Shown here piece after piece: positions 54,464 through 62,966 of a DNA stretch of 64,000 bases (within the stretch, counting starts at the first letter, position 1; the number at the start of each line of letters is the position of its first letter). A program made the position numbers and the translations under genes. The DNA is from Mesorhizobium shangrilense (GTDB lineage Bacteria; Pseudomonadota; Alphaproteobacteria; Rhizobiales; Rhizobiaceae): assembly GCF_040537815.1 (NCBI RefSeq), contig NZ_JBEWSZ010000001.1, positions 3,534,001 through 3,598,000 on the forward strand. The letters run 5' to 3'. The notes beneath the pieces are model-generated. The model ran no database searches. It had not been told where the DNA came from and saw nothing but the letters and a program-made list of their open reading frames with translations.

Positions 54464-55346
54464 ATTACCCGAGGTCGAAACAGTACGGCGTGGATTGCAA
54501 CCGGTTCTGGAAGGCGCGCGCATCATCCGCGTCGAGGCCCGCCGGCCGGATTTGCGCTTCCCGTTTCCCGAACGGTTTTCGGAGCGACTGGCCGGCAAGA
54601 CGATCAATGCGCTTGGCCGCCGGGCCAAATATCTGACGATGCATATGGAAGACGGGCCCGTGCTGATCTGTCATCTCGGCATGTCCGGCTCATTCCGCGT
54701 CGAAACGTCCGACAGCGACGAAATGCCGGGCGTGTTCCATCATGAACGCTCGAAGAGCGCCAATCACGACCATGTCGTTTTCCACGTCGCGTCCGCCAGT
54801 GGCGACCGATCCCGGGTGATTTTCAACGACCCGCGCCGCTTCGGCTTCATGTTGTTTTCGGAAGCGACCGCCAATGAGCATCCTATGCTGGCAGGACTGG
54901 GCGTCGAGCCGACCGGCAACACGCTGGATGGCGCACTGCTTTCATCGCTGCTGCAGGGTCGGAGGTCGCCGTTGAAGGCCGCACTTCTCGACCAGCGGCT
55001 GATCGCGGGCCTGGGCAACATCTACGTGTCGGAAGCGCTGTGGCGCGCCGGCCTTTCGCCCCTGCGCGAGGCCGGCACGATAGCCAAACCCGGCAAGAAG
55101 GCCCGGGAACAGAGTGAGCGCCTCGCGGAGGCGATCCGTTCCGTCATTGCCGATGCCATCGCTGCCGGAGGATCGTCCTTGCGTGACTATATGCAGACGG
55201 ATGGCTCCCTGGGCTACTTCCAGCATTCCTTCGCTGTCTATGACCGCGAGGGAGAACCTTGCTCCAAGCCCGGCTGCGGTGGCCACATAGAGCGCATCGT
55301 GCAGAGCGGACGCTCCACCTTCTATTGCCGGTCATGCCAGGTGTGA
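54456..55346 (+). CDS. mutM: Formamidopyrimidine-DNA glycosylase
   Basis: Base-excision-repair enzyme that removes 8-oxoguanine and formamidopyrimidines, 296 residues. The start must be ATG 54456 because the N-terminal Pro of [14 protein letters not shown] is the catalytic nucleophile; Glu3 is also present. The H2TH region includes [20 protein letters not shown] at about 170-189, and the C-terminal zinc finger has four Cys: CSKPGCGGH and FYCRSCQ. Translation is coupled to deoB through the eight-base overlap. Identification is secure. Confidence 0.97.
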   Translation: MPELPEVETVRRGLQPVLEGARIIRVEARRPDLRFPFPERFSERLAGKTINALGRRAKYLTMHMEDGPVLICHLGMSGSFRVETSDSDEMPGVFHHERSKSANHDHVVFHVASASGDRSRVIFNDPRRFGFMLFSEATANEHPMLAGLGVEPTGNTLDGALLSSLLQGRRSPLKAALLDQRLIAGLGNIYVSEALWRAGLSPLREAGTIAKPGKKAREQSERLAEAIRSVIADAIAAGGSSLRDYMQTDGSLGYFQHSFAVYDREGEPCSKPGCGGHIERIVQSGRSTFYCRSCQV

Positions 55347-55376
55347 GCTAGTTGTTTTGAGCAAGGAGATGCGGCC

Positions 55377-56150
55377 ATGACCTATGAAACCATCCTCACC
55401 GAAACGCGCGGCAAGGTCGGCCTGATCACGCTGAACCGGCCAAAGGCGCTCAACGCGCTGAATTCTCGGGTCCTCGCGGAACTGGTCGCGGCAGTCACCG
55501 ATTTCGGCTCGAATGCGGATATCGGGGCGATGGTCGTCACCGGCTCGGAAAAAGCCTTCGCGGCGGGCGCCGACATCAAGGAAATGCAGGCGCTCTCCTA
55601 TGCCGACGCCTACACCCAGGACTTCTTCGTCGGCTGGGAGGATTTTACACGCACGCGCAAGCCGATCATCGCGGCGGTGGCCGGCTATGCGCTGGGCGGC
55701 GGCTGCGAACTGGCCATGATGTGCGATTTCATCATTGCCGCCGACAATGCCAAGTTTGGCCAACCGGAGATCACGCTTGGGGTCATGCCGGGCATGGGCG
55801 GATCGCAACGCCTGACCCGCTTTGTCGGCAAGTCGAAGGCAATGGACATGTGCCTGACCGGACGGATGATGGATGCGCAGGAAGCCGAGCGCTCGGGCCT
55901 GGTGTCGCGGGTCGTGCCAGCCAGCGATCTCGTCGAGGAAGCCGTGAAGGCAGCGGCCAAGATCGCCGAATTTTCACTGCCGTCCGTGATGATGACAAAA
56001 GAGGCCGTCAATCGTGCCTACGAGACCACTCTTGGCGAGGGACTGCGGTTCGAGCGCCGCCTGTTCCACTCCCTTTTTGCGTTCGAAGACCAGAAGGAAG
56101 GCATGGCGGCCTTCGCTGAAAAGCGGAAGCCGAATTTCACGAACCGATAG
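55377..56150 (+). CDS. Enoyl-CoA hydratase
   Basis: Crotonase-family enzyme of 257 residues that hydrates 2-enoyl-CoA. Both catalytic glutamates are present: in [17 protein letters not shown] near 110-126 and in [20 protein letters not shown] near 130-149. Oxyanion-hole segment [14 protein letters not shown] at about 57-70. Start ATG 55377 has AAGGAG nine bases upstream. It lies 30 bp after mutM and may be co-transcribed. It is a general short-chain hydratase, distinct from the FadB domain and from the crotonase beside luxI, which lacks these glutamates. Confidence 0.94.
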   Translation: MTYETILTETRGKVGLITLNRPKALNALNSRVLAELVAAVTDFGSNADIGAMVVTGSEKAFAAGADIKEMQALSYADAYTQDFFVGWEDFTRTRKPIIAAVAGYALGGGCELAMMCDFIIAADNAKFGQPEITLGVMPGMGGSQRLTRFVGKSKAMDMCLTGRMMDAQEAERSGLVSRVVPASDLVEEAVKAAAKIAEFSLPSVMMTKEAVNRAYETTLGEGLRFERRLFHSLFAFEDQKEGMAAFAEKRKPNFTNR

Positions 56151-56186
56151 AGCAGCAACATTGACCAAAAAGAAAGCCGGCGAGCG

Positions 56187-56215
56187 TTGACGCGCCGGAA
56201 AAGCTGCACTATAAG
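56187..56215 (+). promoter_or_regulatory. Sigma-70 type promoter of rpsT
   Basis: TTGACG (-35, 56187-56192) and TATAAG (-10, 56210-56215) are separated by exactly 17 bases. Transcription would start near 56222 and give an 86-base leader before rpsT. This is the best vegetative promoter I found in the window. Confidence 0.75.
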
Positions 56216-56307
56216 CCGCACCAACCGAGGCGGCCCCGTGGCTGCCCGTTTGTTTTTTGCGCCCTGCGGCACCCCGCATGAGCTCACCAGATCAGAAGAG
56301 AGGCATC

Positions 56308-56574
56308 ATGGCCAATACATCCTCGGCCAAAAAGGCAACGCGCAAGATCGCCCGCCGCGCGGCGATCAACAAGAACCGCCGCTCGCGTGTCCGCACGTAT
56401 ATCCGCCAGGTCGAAGAGGCATTGGCCTCCGGCGACAAGGCAGCGGCACAGGCAGCCTTCAAGATCGCAGAGCCGGAGTTGATGCGCGCCGCGACCAAGG
56501 GCGTCGTTCACAAGAACACCGCATCCCGCAAGGTTTCGAGACTGGCCCAGAGGGTCAAGGTTCTGTCGGCCTAA
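56308..56574 (+). CDS. rpsT: 30S ribosomal protein S20
   Basis: Small basic ribosomal protein of 88 residues that binds 16S rRNA in the small subunit. Sequence starts [20 protein letters not shown] and continues with [20 protein letters not shown], the standard S20 pattern of three helices. Start ATG 56308 has AGAGAGG nine bases upstream; the longer reading from 56257 is rejected. A strong terminator follows. Sitting just before dnaA is the typical place in Rhizobiales. Confidence 0.97.
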   Translation: MANTSSAKKATRKIARRAAINKNRRSRVRTYIRQVEEALASGDKAAAQAAFKIAEPELMRAATKGVVHKNTASRKVSRLAQRVKVLSA

Positions 56575-56602
56575 ACATCCCCTTTCTGAACTGATCTTCT
56601 TA

Positions 56603-56630
56603 AAACCCGGCCGTTTGAGCCGGGTTTTTT
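56603..56630 (+). terminator. Intrinsic terminator of rpsT
   Basis: Stem AAACCCGGC / GCCGGGTTT with a seven-base loop (cgtttga), followed by TTT on the plus strand, 29 bp past the rpsT stop. Confidence 0.88.
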
Positions 56631-57420
56631 CGTTTGCCGGCAAGCACTTGAAACAAAGCACCAAAACCACGCACCGCAGGTATTTCGAAGCTCGAAATGC
56701 TTTGCCGGCATAAACATGCTGACCAATCCCCGCAGGCATTGAACGCATCCCTGCCCGGAACGGGGCCTGGCACAAATTACCCTTATTTTTCAGATAGTTA
56801 TGGATGGTGATCCACAGCTTGTTCACATCGCCCGGGGGCGATGGGGGACAAGTAGCTGTCAAGCGAATTATTTCAGAAAATTTCAGGCCGCGTGGCCTTT
56901 TTCATATTCGCCGGAAAAGGGTTTGAATCACAATGGCTTTGTCAAAATATGCCCCTGCAGCAAGGCTTCCACAACCCTCTGTGCTAACCAGATTCCTTAA
57001 AAATCGGTTAGTGGTGGCCTTGCCCTATCCACAGCGATTTCGGTAATGTCCATCCATCGAAAGGGACGGGCCTTAGGCCCTTAACCCAGCCTGAATCGGC
57101 CAGCATAAATTGGCGGAGTTTGCAACGCGGATCTATTTCGCGGACGGGTTGGTTTTGCCTTTTTGATACGGTAGGGGACTGGCGTAATTGTACATGGCAG
57201 ATTGACGGCGCGCCGGCGCTTTGTTCGCCGGATGGAGTCGTATTGCCTTGGCATGACCAACCGGACTGGCTTCCAGGAAGCCGGTGCCGATCCCCGATCT
57301 ACGAGGCGAGATCGTCTGCCAGCGGCGGCAGATGGCATCGCAGCAAAGCAGACGCCGGAACACGGGTGCAGGAGGCGCACTCCCGGCGGAAACAGGTACA
57401 GAAAGACAAGGAACTCGATC
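56631..57420. promoter_or_regulatory. Long dnaA upstream region with DnaA-box, GANTC and CtrA-like motifs
   Basis: 790 bp without a supported gene. Near-consensus DnaA boxes (one mismatch each) are TGATCCACA at 56808-56816 and CTATCCACA at 57025-57033. Four GANTC (CcrM) sites lie at 56925, 56991, 57093 and 57235. TTAA-aaatcgg-TTAG at 56997-57011 is one base from a CtrA site. Short dyads: ATTTCGA-agc-TCGAAAT at 56682-56698 and GGGCC-tta-GGCCC at 57068-57080. The 56770-57010 part is visibly more A/T-rich. These fit cell-cycle control of dnaA; evidence that this is the replication origin is insufficient. Confidence 0.55.
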
Positions 57421-58965
57421 ATGCAGAGCGGCATCGAAAGGGAGCTTACGGGCGACCTCCCATTTCCTGGAACTTTGATCAGAGGGAACGACATGACGGC
57501 TTCCAGCGAGGCGGAACAGAAATTCGATCGGGTCAAAGCCCAGTTGAAGGCGCGCCTGGGAACCGAGGTTTATTCGAGCTGGTTCGGCCGCATGAAGGTC
57601 GCGGAGGCGTCCAAGGGCATTGTCCGCATCTCGGTGCCAACCGCCTTCCTGCGCTCGTGGATCAACGGCCACTATCTCGATCTCATCTCCGAGTTGTGGA
57701 AGCATGAGGACCCTGAACTCCTCAAGATCGAGATCGTCGTGCGCACCGCCACCCGTCAGGGCCGCGGCAGCCCAGAGCCCGAAATGCCCACGGCGCGCAA
57801 GATGACCAAGCAGACACAGACGGCGCTTGCCACGGGCACAGCCGGCCCTGGCAGGGTCGAGCGGGCACCGGCCCCTCGCCCGGGAACACCCGTCGAGAGC
57901 GAGTTCCGGCACAATGTGCTCGGTTCTCCGCTTGATCCGCGCTACACGTTCGGCTCCTTCATCGAAGGGCCGTCGAACCGGGTGGCTTTCGCTGCCGCCA
58001 AGGCAGTGGCGGAATCCCAGTCGAGCGCCGTGCGCTTCAATCCGCTCTTCCTTCACGCAACGGTGGGACTAGGCAAGACGCATCTCCTGCAGGCGATCGC
58101 GGCGGAATCGCTGAAGCAGAATCCGAAGTCGCGCGTCGTCTATCTGACGGCCGAGTATTTCATGTGGCGTTTCGCCACCGCGATCCGCGACAACAATGCG
58201 CTGACGCTCAAGGAACAGCTGCGCGATATCGACCTGCTCATCATCGACGACATGCAGTTCCTGCAGGGCAAGTCGATCCAGCATGAGTTCTGCCATCTCA
58301 TCAACATGCTGCTCGACAGCGCCAAGCAGGTGGTGGTTGCCGCCGACCGGCCGCCGTCGGAACTGGAGTCGCTGGAGCCCCGGGTCCGCTCGCGCCTCAA
58401 TGGTGGCGTCGCGCTGGAAATGTCGGCGCCCGACTTTTCCATGCGCATTGGCATGCTCAAGCTGCGCCTCGCTACCGCCAGGATCGATGACGCCTCGCTC
58501 GATATTTCGGAAGAGATCCTCAACCATGTCGCCCGCACGGTGACCGGCAGCGGACGCGAACTGGAAGGCGCCTTCAACCAGCTGCTGTTCCGCCAATCCT
58601 TCGAACCGCAGATCACCATCGACCGCATCGATGAGATCCTCGGCCATATCTATCGCTCGGGCGAGCCGAAGCGGGTTCGCATCGAGGACATCCAGCGTAT
58701 CGTGGCGCGCCACTACAATGTGTCGAAGACCGAACTGCTCTCCAACCGGCGCACGCGCACCATCGTCAAGCCGCGGCAGGTGGCGATGTACCTGTCGAAG
58801 GTCATGACGCCGCGTTCCCTGCCGGAGATCGGACGGCGCTTCGGCGGTCGCGACCACACCACGGTGCTGCACGCCGTGCGCAAGATCGAAGACCTGTCGG
58901 GCAACGACAACACGCTGGCGCAGGAGCTTGAGTTGTTGAGAAGGCTGATCAACGACCAGGCCTGA
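57421..58965 (+). CDS. dnaA: Chromosomal replication initiator DnaA
   Basis: AAA+ initiator that binds DnaA boxes and opens the origin, 514 residues. Domain I (about 30-100, [20 protein letters not shown]), a linker with many Thr/Pro/Lys, then domain III with Walker [17 protein letters not shown] near 216, Walker [15 protein letters not shown] near 275, and domain IV with the signature [19 protein letters not shown] near 477. Start ATG 57421 ([11 protein letters not shown]) has AAGGA eight bases upstream; ATG 57493 ([12 protein letters not shown]) with AGAGGGA is a real alternative and would lose 24 residues. Followed by dnaN after a 299-bp gap containing a repeat. Confidence 0.97.
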   Translation: MQSGIERELTGDLPFPGTLIRGNDMTASSEAEQKFDRVKAQLKARLGTEVYSSWFGRMKVAEASKGIVRISVPTAFLRSWINGHYLDLISELWKHEDPELLKIEIVVRTATRQGRGSPEPEMPTARKMTKQTQTALATGTAGPGRVERAPAPRPGTPVESEFRHNVLGSPLDPRYTFGSFIEGPSNRVAFAAAKAVAESQSSAVRFNPLFLHATVGLGKTHLLQAIAAESLKQNPKSRVVYLTAEYFMWRFATAIRDNNALTLKEQLRDIDLLIIDDMQFLQGKSIQHEFCHLINMLLDSAKQVVVAADRPPSELESLEPRVRSRLNGGVALEMSAPDFSMRIGMLKLRLATARIDDASLDISEEILNHVARTVTGSGRELEGAFNQLLFRQSFEPQITIDRIDEILGHIYRSGEPKRVRIEDIQRIVARHYNVSKTELLSNRRTRTIVKPRQVAMYLSKVMTPRSLPEIGRRFGGRDHTTVLHAVRKIEDLSGNDNTLAQELELLRRLINDQA

Positions 58966-58982
58966 CCCGAACGGAAACACTG

Positions 58983-59078
58983 GAGCGGTTGGCTGGCCTG
59001 GAGCTGGCAAACCGCTCTAACTGTTTGTTTTGCCGCATTTGTGCGGACGCCAAATGGTTCCACCCGGTTGCAAAATGC
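58983..59078. repeat. Bipartite palindromic intergenic repeat, copy 8, between dnaA and dnaN
   Basis: Hairpin 1 GAGCGGTT ... AACCGCTC (58983-59017), linker taactgtttgttt, then a second dyad with GCATTTGTG-type and GCAAAATGC arms ending near 59078. It is diverged but keeps the overall plan and the tgtttgttt linker. The remaining 59079-59264 is the dnaN leader, in which I identify no further element. Confidence 0.6.
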
Positions 59079-59264
59079 TTTGGTTCGCGGGCTTCGGCAT
59101 CTTTATCCCCAGAAAGCCCGCATGACCGGACCGAACCGGCGGCGCGGGCTTGCGTTTGCTGGCTTTTTCCTGTCAGTTTATGCAGATTCTGAGCCTGTTC
59201 AGACCTTTCGCGGGGCGCCGCTCGCCGGGGACCCGTTCATTCATTCAAGCGAGCCTGTTTCGTC

Positions 59265-60383
59265 ATGCGTGTTATCCTGGAACGGTCAAATCTCCTGAAG
59301 TCGCTCAACCACGTCCACCGCGTGGTCGAACGGCGCAACACCATACCGATCCTGTCCAACGTGCTTTTGAACGCCGAGGGCGCCAGTCTCGAAATGAAGG
59401 CGACCGACCTTGATCTCGAGGTGACCGAGGCCACACCCGCCAAGGTCGAGCGCGGCGGAGCGACAACCGTTCCAGCGCATCTGCTTTACGACATTGTGCG
59501 CAAGCTCTCCGACGGCGCCGAGGTGATGCTCAAGACCGACGAAGACGGCAATGCCATGACCGTGACGTCTGGACGCTCGAGCTTCCGCCTCCAGTGCCTG
59601 CCCCAGTCCGACTTCCCCGAACTCTCGGCCGGATCCTTCTCGCATATTTTCCGGCTGGATTCGGTCGCCCTGAAGGGCCTCATCGAGAAGACCCAGTTCG
59701 CCATCTCCACCGAAGAGACGCGCTACTATCTGAACGGAATCTACCTGCACACGCATGAGGTCGGCGGCAAGCTGAAGCTTCGCTCTGTAGCGACCGACGG
59801 CCATCGCCTGGCACGCGCCGAGATCGACGCGCCGGCGGGTTCCGAGGGCATGCCGGGCATCATCATTCCGCGCAAGACGGTCAGCGAGTTGCAGAAGCTG
59901 GTCGACGATCCGAACGTGGCGGTGACCACGGAATTGTCCGACACCAAGATCCGCTTCACCATCGGCAGCGTCGTTCTGACTTCGAAGCTGATCGACGGCA
60001 CTTTCCCCGACTATCAGCGCGTCATTCCGACCGGCAACGACAAGAAGCTGATCATCGATCGGCAGAGTTTTGCCGCCGCCGTCGATCGCGTTTCGACGAT
60101 TTCCTCCGAGCGCGGCCGGGCGGTGAAGCTTTCAATCACCGAAGGCCAGGTGACGCTTGCCGTCAACAACCCGGACTCGGGCAGCGCCACCGAGGAACTG
60201 GCCGCCGACTATTCGTCCGATCCGATCGAAATCGGCTTCAACGCCAAATATTTGCTTGATGTCGCCGCCCAGCTGACCGGCACGGAAGCAAAATTCATGC
60301 TCGCGGATGCGGGCTCGCCGACGCTGATCCACGACATGGCCGACGAAACCGCACTCTATGTGCTGATGCCGATGCGCGTTTAG
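59265..60383 (+). CDS. dnaN: DNA polymerase III sliding clamp (beta subunit)
   Basis: Ring-shaped processivity clamp of DNA polymerase III, 372 residues, three structurally repeated domains. Starts MRVILERSNLLKSLNHVHRV with the normal beta-clamp pattern NTIPILSNVLLNAEG, then DGHRLARAEIDAPAGSEG at about 172-189 and the C-terminal YVLMPMRV. Start ATG 59265 follows gtttcgtc; the ribosome site is weak. It is 299 bp after dnaA and 77 bp before recF, the classical order. Confidence 0.97.
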   Translation: MRVILERSNLLKSLNHVHRVVERRNTIPILSNVLLNAEGASLEMKATDLDLEVTEATPAKVERGGATTVPAHLLYDIVRKLSDGAEVMLKTDEDGNAMTVTSGRSSFRLQCLPQSDFPELSAGSFSHIFRLDSVALKGLIEKTQFAISTEETRYYLNGIYLHTHEVGGKLKLRSVATDGHRLARAEIDAPAGSEGMPGIIIPRKTVSELQKLVDDPNVAVTTELSDTKIRFTIGSVVLTSKLIDGTFPDYQRVIPTGNDKKLIIDRQSFAAAVDRVSTISSERGRAVKLSITEGQVTLAVNNPDSGSATEELAADYSSDPIEIGFNAKYLLDVAAQLTGTEAKFMLADAGSPTLIHDMADETALYVLMPMRV

Positions 60384-60460
60384 CCGCATCGCCGCACTCG
60401 GCTCTGCTGGGTGCGGCCTTGGGAACGATGATTGCGGCGACTTCTACAGGCGGATAGCGG

Positions 60461-61597
60461 TTGCCGGAACAGACCCATATAAGTAAGCTGACACTTACGA
60501 ATTTTCGCAACTATGCGGCGCTGTCAATCGATCTTGGCCCCGGCGCTGTGGTTTTTTCCGGCGACAACGGCGCCGGCAAGACCAATCTCTTGGAAGCGAT
60601 TTCCCTTTTGACGCCTGGGCGCGGCTTGCGCCGTGCGCCCTATGGCGACGTGGCGCGCGAGGGTGGTGACGGCGGTTTTGCGCTGCATGCACGTCTTGAT
60701 GGGCCGCAAGGCGAAGTCGAGATCGGCACCGGCATTTCCGGCGATGCCGCTGGCGAGGGCAGCAGGCGAGTGCGCATCAATGGCGCGACGGCACGCTCGG
60801 CCGAAGACATGCTGGAGTGGCTGCGCGTCGTGTGGCTAACGCCGGCGATGGACGGCCTGTTCACCGGGCCGGCCGGCGACCGCCGCCGCTTCCTCGACCG
60901 GCTGGTGCTGGCGATCGATCCGGGCCACGGCCAGCGTGCGCTCGATTATGAAAAAGCGATGCGCGGCCGCAACCGCCTGCTGGCCGAGGGTTCGCGTGAC
61001 GGCGCCTGGTTCGACGCAATCGAGATGCAGATGGCGGAAACCGGCGTGGCGATCGCCGCGGCGCGGGCCGAACTGGTGCGCCTGCTCGCCACCATGATCA
61101 ACAGATTGCCGGACGCCGGACCATTTCCCCAGGCAGACATAAGCCTTTCGGGAGAATTGGAAAGCGAAGTGAGCGCCGCGCCGGCAGTCGATGTCGAGGA
61201 ACGCTTCCGCCGCGCGCTTGCCAGAGGTCGCGAGCGCGACCGTGCCGCGGGACGGACACTCGACGGCCCGCACCGCTCGGATCTCATGGTTCGGCACCGG
61301 CCCAAGGCGATGCCGGCCGAACTCTGCTCGACCGGCGAGCAGAAAGCGCTTCTGGTCGGCATCGTCTTGTCGCATGCCCGCCTGACCGGCGAGATGTCGG
61401 GCATGACGCCGATCCTGCTGCTCGACGAGATCGCCGCGCATCTCGACAGCGGACGGCGCGCGGCGCTGTTCTCCATCCTGGAGGAGTTGAACTGCCAGGC
61501 CTTCATGACCGGAACCGACGCAGCGCTGTTTTCCAGCCTGACCGGACGTGCACAATTCCTGACGGTTGACCACGGCGCGGTTGCGCCAACCATCTGA
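60461..61597 (+). CDS. recF: DNA replication and repair protein RecF
   Basis: SMC-like ATPase of 378 residues that helps load RecA at gapped DNA. Walker A is GDNGAGKTNLLEAISLLTPG at about 34-53, signature segment CSTGEQKALLVGIVLSHARL near 290-309, and Walker B ILLLDEIAAHLDSGRRAALF near 319-338. Start is TTG 60461, with AGGCGGA upstream; no ATG is near the conserved ISKLTLTNFRNY start. It may be co-transcribed with dnaN and with the MoeB-like gene 53 bp further on. Confidence 0.95.
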   Translation: MPEQTHISKLTLTNFRNYAALSIDLGPGAVVFSGDNGAGKTNLLEAISLLTPGRGLRRAPYGDVAREGGDGGFALHARLDGPQGEVEIGTGISGDAAGEGSRRVRINGATARSAEDMLEWLRVVWLTPAMDGLFTGPAGDRRRFLDRLVLAIDPGHGQRALDYEKAMRGRNRLLAEGSRDGAWFDAIEMQMAETGVAIAAARAELVRLLATMINRLPDAGPFPQADISLSGELESEVSAAPAVDVEERFRRALARGRERDRAAGRTLDGPHRSDLMVRHRPKAMPAELCSTGEQKALLVGIVLSHARLTGEMSGMTPILLLDEIAAHLDSGRRAALFSILEELNCQAFMTGTDAALFSSLTGRAQFLTVDHGAVAPTI

Positions 61598-61650
61598 ATC
61601 TCCGCCGATGAACCCCTGACAAGGTTTTTCCGCCGCTATATGGTCTGGCA

Positions 61651-62406
61651 ATGACCCCCACCGCATTGACCGCCGAAGAAATCGAACGCTACGCCCGTCA
61701 CATCGTTCTGCCCGAGATCGGCGGGGCGGGACAGCAGAAGCTGAAACAGGCACGGGTGCTGGTCGTCGGCGCGGGCGGGCTGGGAGCGCCGGTGCTCGAA
61801 TACCTTGCCGCCGCAGGCGTCGGCACGCTCGGCATCGTCGACGACGACGTCGTCTCGCTTTCCAACCTGCAGCGGCAGGTCATTCACGGCACCGACACGG
61901 TCGGCATGCTGAAGACCCACAGCGCCAAGGTAGCAATCGCCCGCATCAATCCCAACACCACTGTCGAAACGCATACATTCAGGCTGACCGCGGACAACGC
62001 GGCGGCCCTCGTCGCCCGCTATGACGTCGTCGCCGACGGTTCCGACGATTTCGAAACGCGCTATGCGGTGGCCGATGCCTGCTCGACGGAGAAACGGCCG
62101 CTCGTGCATGCCGCCGTCGGCCGCTTCGATGGTTCGGTGACGGTGCTGAAACCGTTCGAAGCCGGCAAGGATGGCAAGCTAAACCCAGCCTATCGCGATC
62201 TTTTCCCCGAGCCGCCGCCGCCCGGCCTGGTGCCGTCCTGCGCGGTGGCCGGCGTTCTCGGCGCCCTGACCGGTGTCGTCGGCACATTACAGGCAATGGA
62301 GGCGATCAAGCTGATCACCGGCATCGGCGAGCCTCTGGTCGGCCGACTGCTGCTTTACGATGCGCTGGCCGCGCGCTTCGATACGATCCGCTACAAGAGA
62401 AACTGA
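61651..62406 (+). CDS. moeB: ThiF/MoeB-family adenylyltransferase lacking zinc cysteines
   Basis: E1-like adenylating enzyme of 251 residues, probably activating the MoaD C-terminus in molybdopterin synthesis. Nucleotide-binding motif LVVGAGGLGAPVLEYLAAAG at about 37-56, the Arg finger in LSNLQRQVIHG near 71-81, and VVADGSDDFETRYAVADAC near 128. Of the cysteines in E. coli MoeB only the SCAVAGVLG one remains; the first zinc pair is replaced (NPAYRDLFPE) and the protein ends at RYKRN before the second pair. A MoCo role is plausible because a molybdoenzyme (soeA) lies in this window, but thiamine ThiF-type function is also possible. Confidence 0.85.
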   Translation: MTPTALTAEEIERYARHIVLPEIGGAGQQKLKQARVLVVGAGGLGAPVLEYLAAAGVGTLGIVDDDVVSLSNLQRQVIHGTDTVGMLKTHSAKVAIARINPNTTVETHTFRLTADNAAALVARYDVVADGSDDFETRYAVADACSTEKRPLVHAAVGRFDGSVTVLKPFEAGKDGKLNPAYRDLFPEPPPPGLVPSCAVAGVLGALTGVVGTLQAMEAIKLITGIGEPLVGRLLLYDALAARFDTIRYKRN

Positions 62407-62410
62407 CCCC

Positions 62411-62899
62411 ATGGGCGGGCCTGCGAGCGTTTCCATTGTTAGGCTTCCGGCCGATTTCGAGCGCTGGGACGATGTGCTGGCGCTTATCCTCCGCGCCTTT
62501 GCCTCGATGAACGGCGTCATCGACCCACCGTCCTCGGCGCACCGGCTCACCGTGGCGGGCCTCAGGGAAAAGGCCACGCACGAGACAGGCTTCGCGGCGT
62601 TGCAGGACGGCAGGATTGTCGGCTGCGTCTTTGTTCGGGAAAGGCCTGATGATCTTTATGTCGGAAAGCTCGCGGTCGAACCTGAGCGGCAGGGCCAAGG
62701 CATCGGCAAGCAATTGATGCTGGCTGCCGAACGCCTTGCCCGCGACTGCGGCAAGGCGGCCATCGAACTTGAGACGCGGATCGAACTGACCGCCAATCAT
62801 GCGGTGTTTGCCCGCATGGGCTTTCGTGAAACCGAACGCACCGCGCATGAGGGCTACAGCCGGCCCACCTCGATCACCATGCGCAAGACGTTTATATAA
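62411..62899 (+). CDS. GNAT-family N-acetyltransferase
   Basis: Acetyl-CoA-dependent acetyltransferase of 162 residues, substrate unknown. The GNAT core is clear: motif A with LYVGKLAVEPERQGQGIGKQ at about 82-101 containing the acetyl-CoA loop Q/RxxGxG/A form RQGQGIGKQ, and motif B with LETRIELTANHAVFARMGFR at about 119-138. Start ATG 62411 lies five bases after the MoeB-like stop; the earlier reading from 62360 is inside that gene. Probably co-transcribed with it. Confidence 0.9.
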   Translation: MGGPASVSIVRLPADFERWDDVLALILRAFASMNGVIDPPSSAHRLTVAGLREKATHETGFAALQDGRIVGCVFVRERPDDLYVGKLAVEPERQGQGIGKQLMLAAERLARDCGKAAIELETRIELTANHAVFARMGFRETERTAHEGYSRPTSITMRKTFI

Positions 62900-62966
62900 G
62901 CTCCCGCTAACCTTCAAGCGTCATACGATTGGACGATTCCGGCAAGGCGACGCAATCGTGGCAAGG

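Noticed and set aside
57202..57420. N-terminal extension of DnaA by 73 residues
   Set aside because: The added sequence is basic, unlike any DnaA domain I, and the ATG at 57421 has a good ribosome site.
56631..57420. Chromosome replication origin at dnaA
   Set aside because: Only two imperfect DnaA boxes are visible and no box cluster next to a clear unwinding element; in many Rhizobiales the origin is not at dnaA. Kept as a dnaA control region only.
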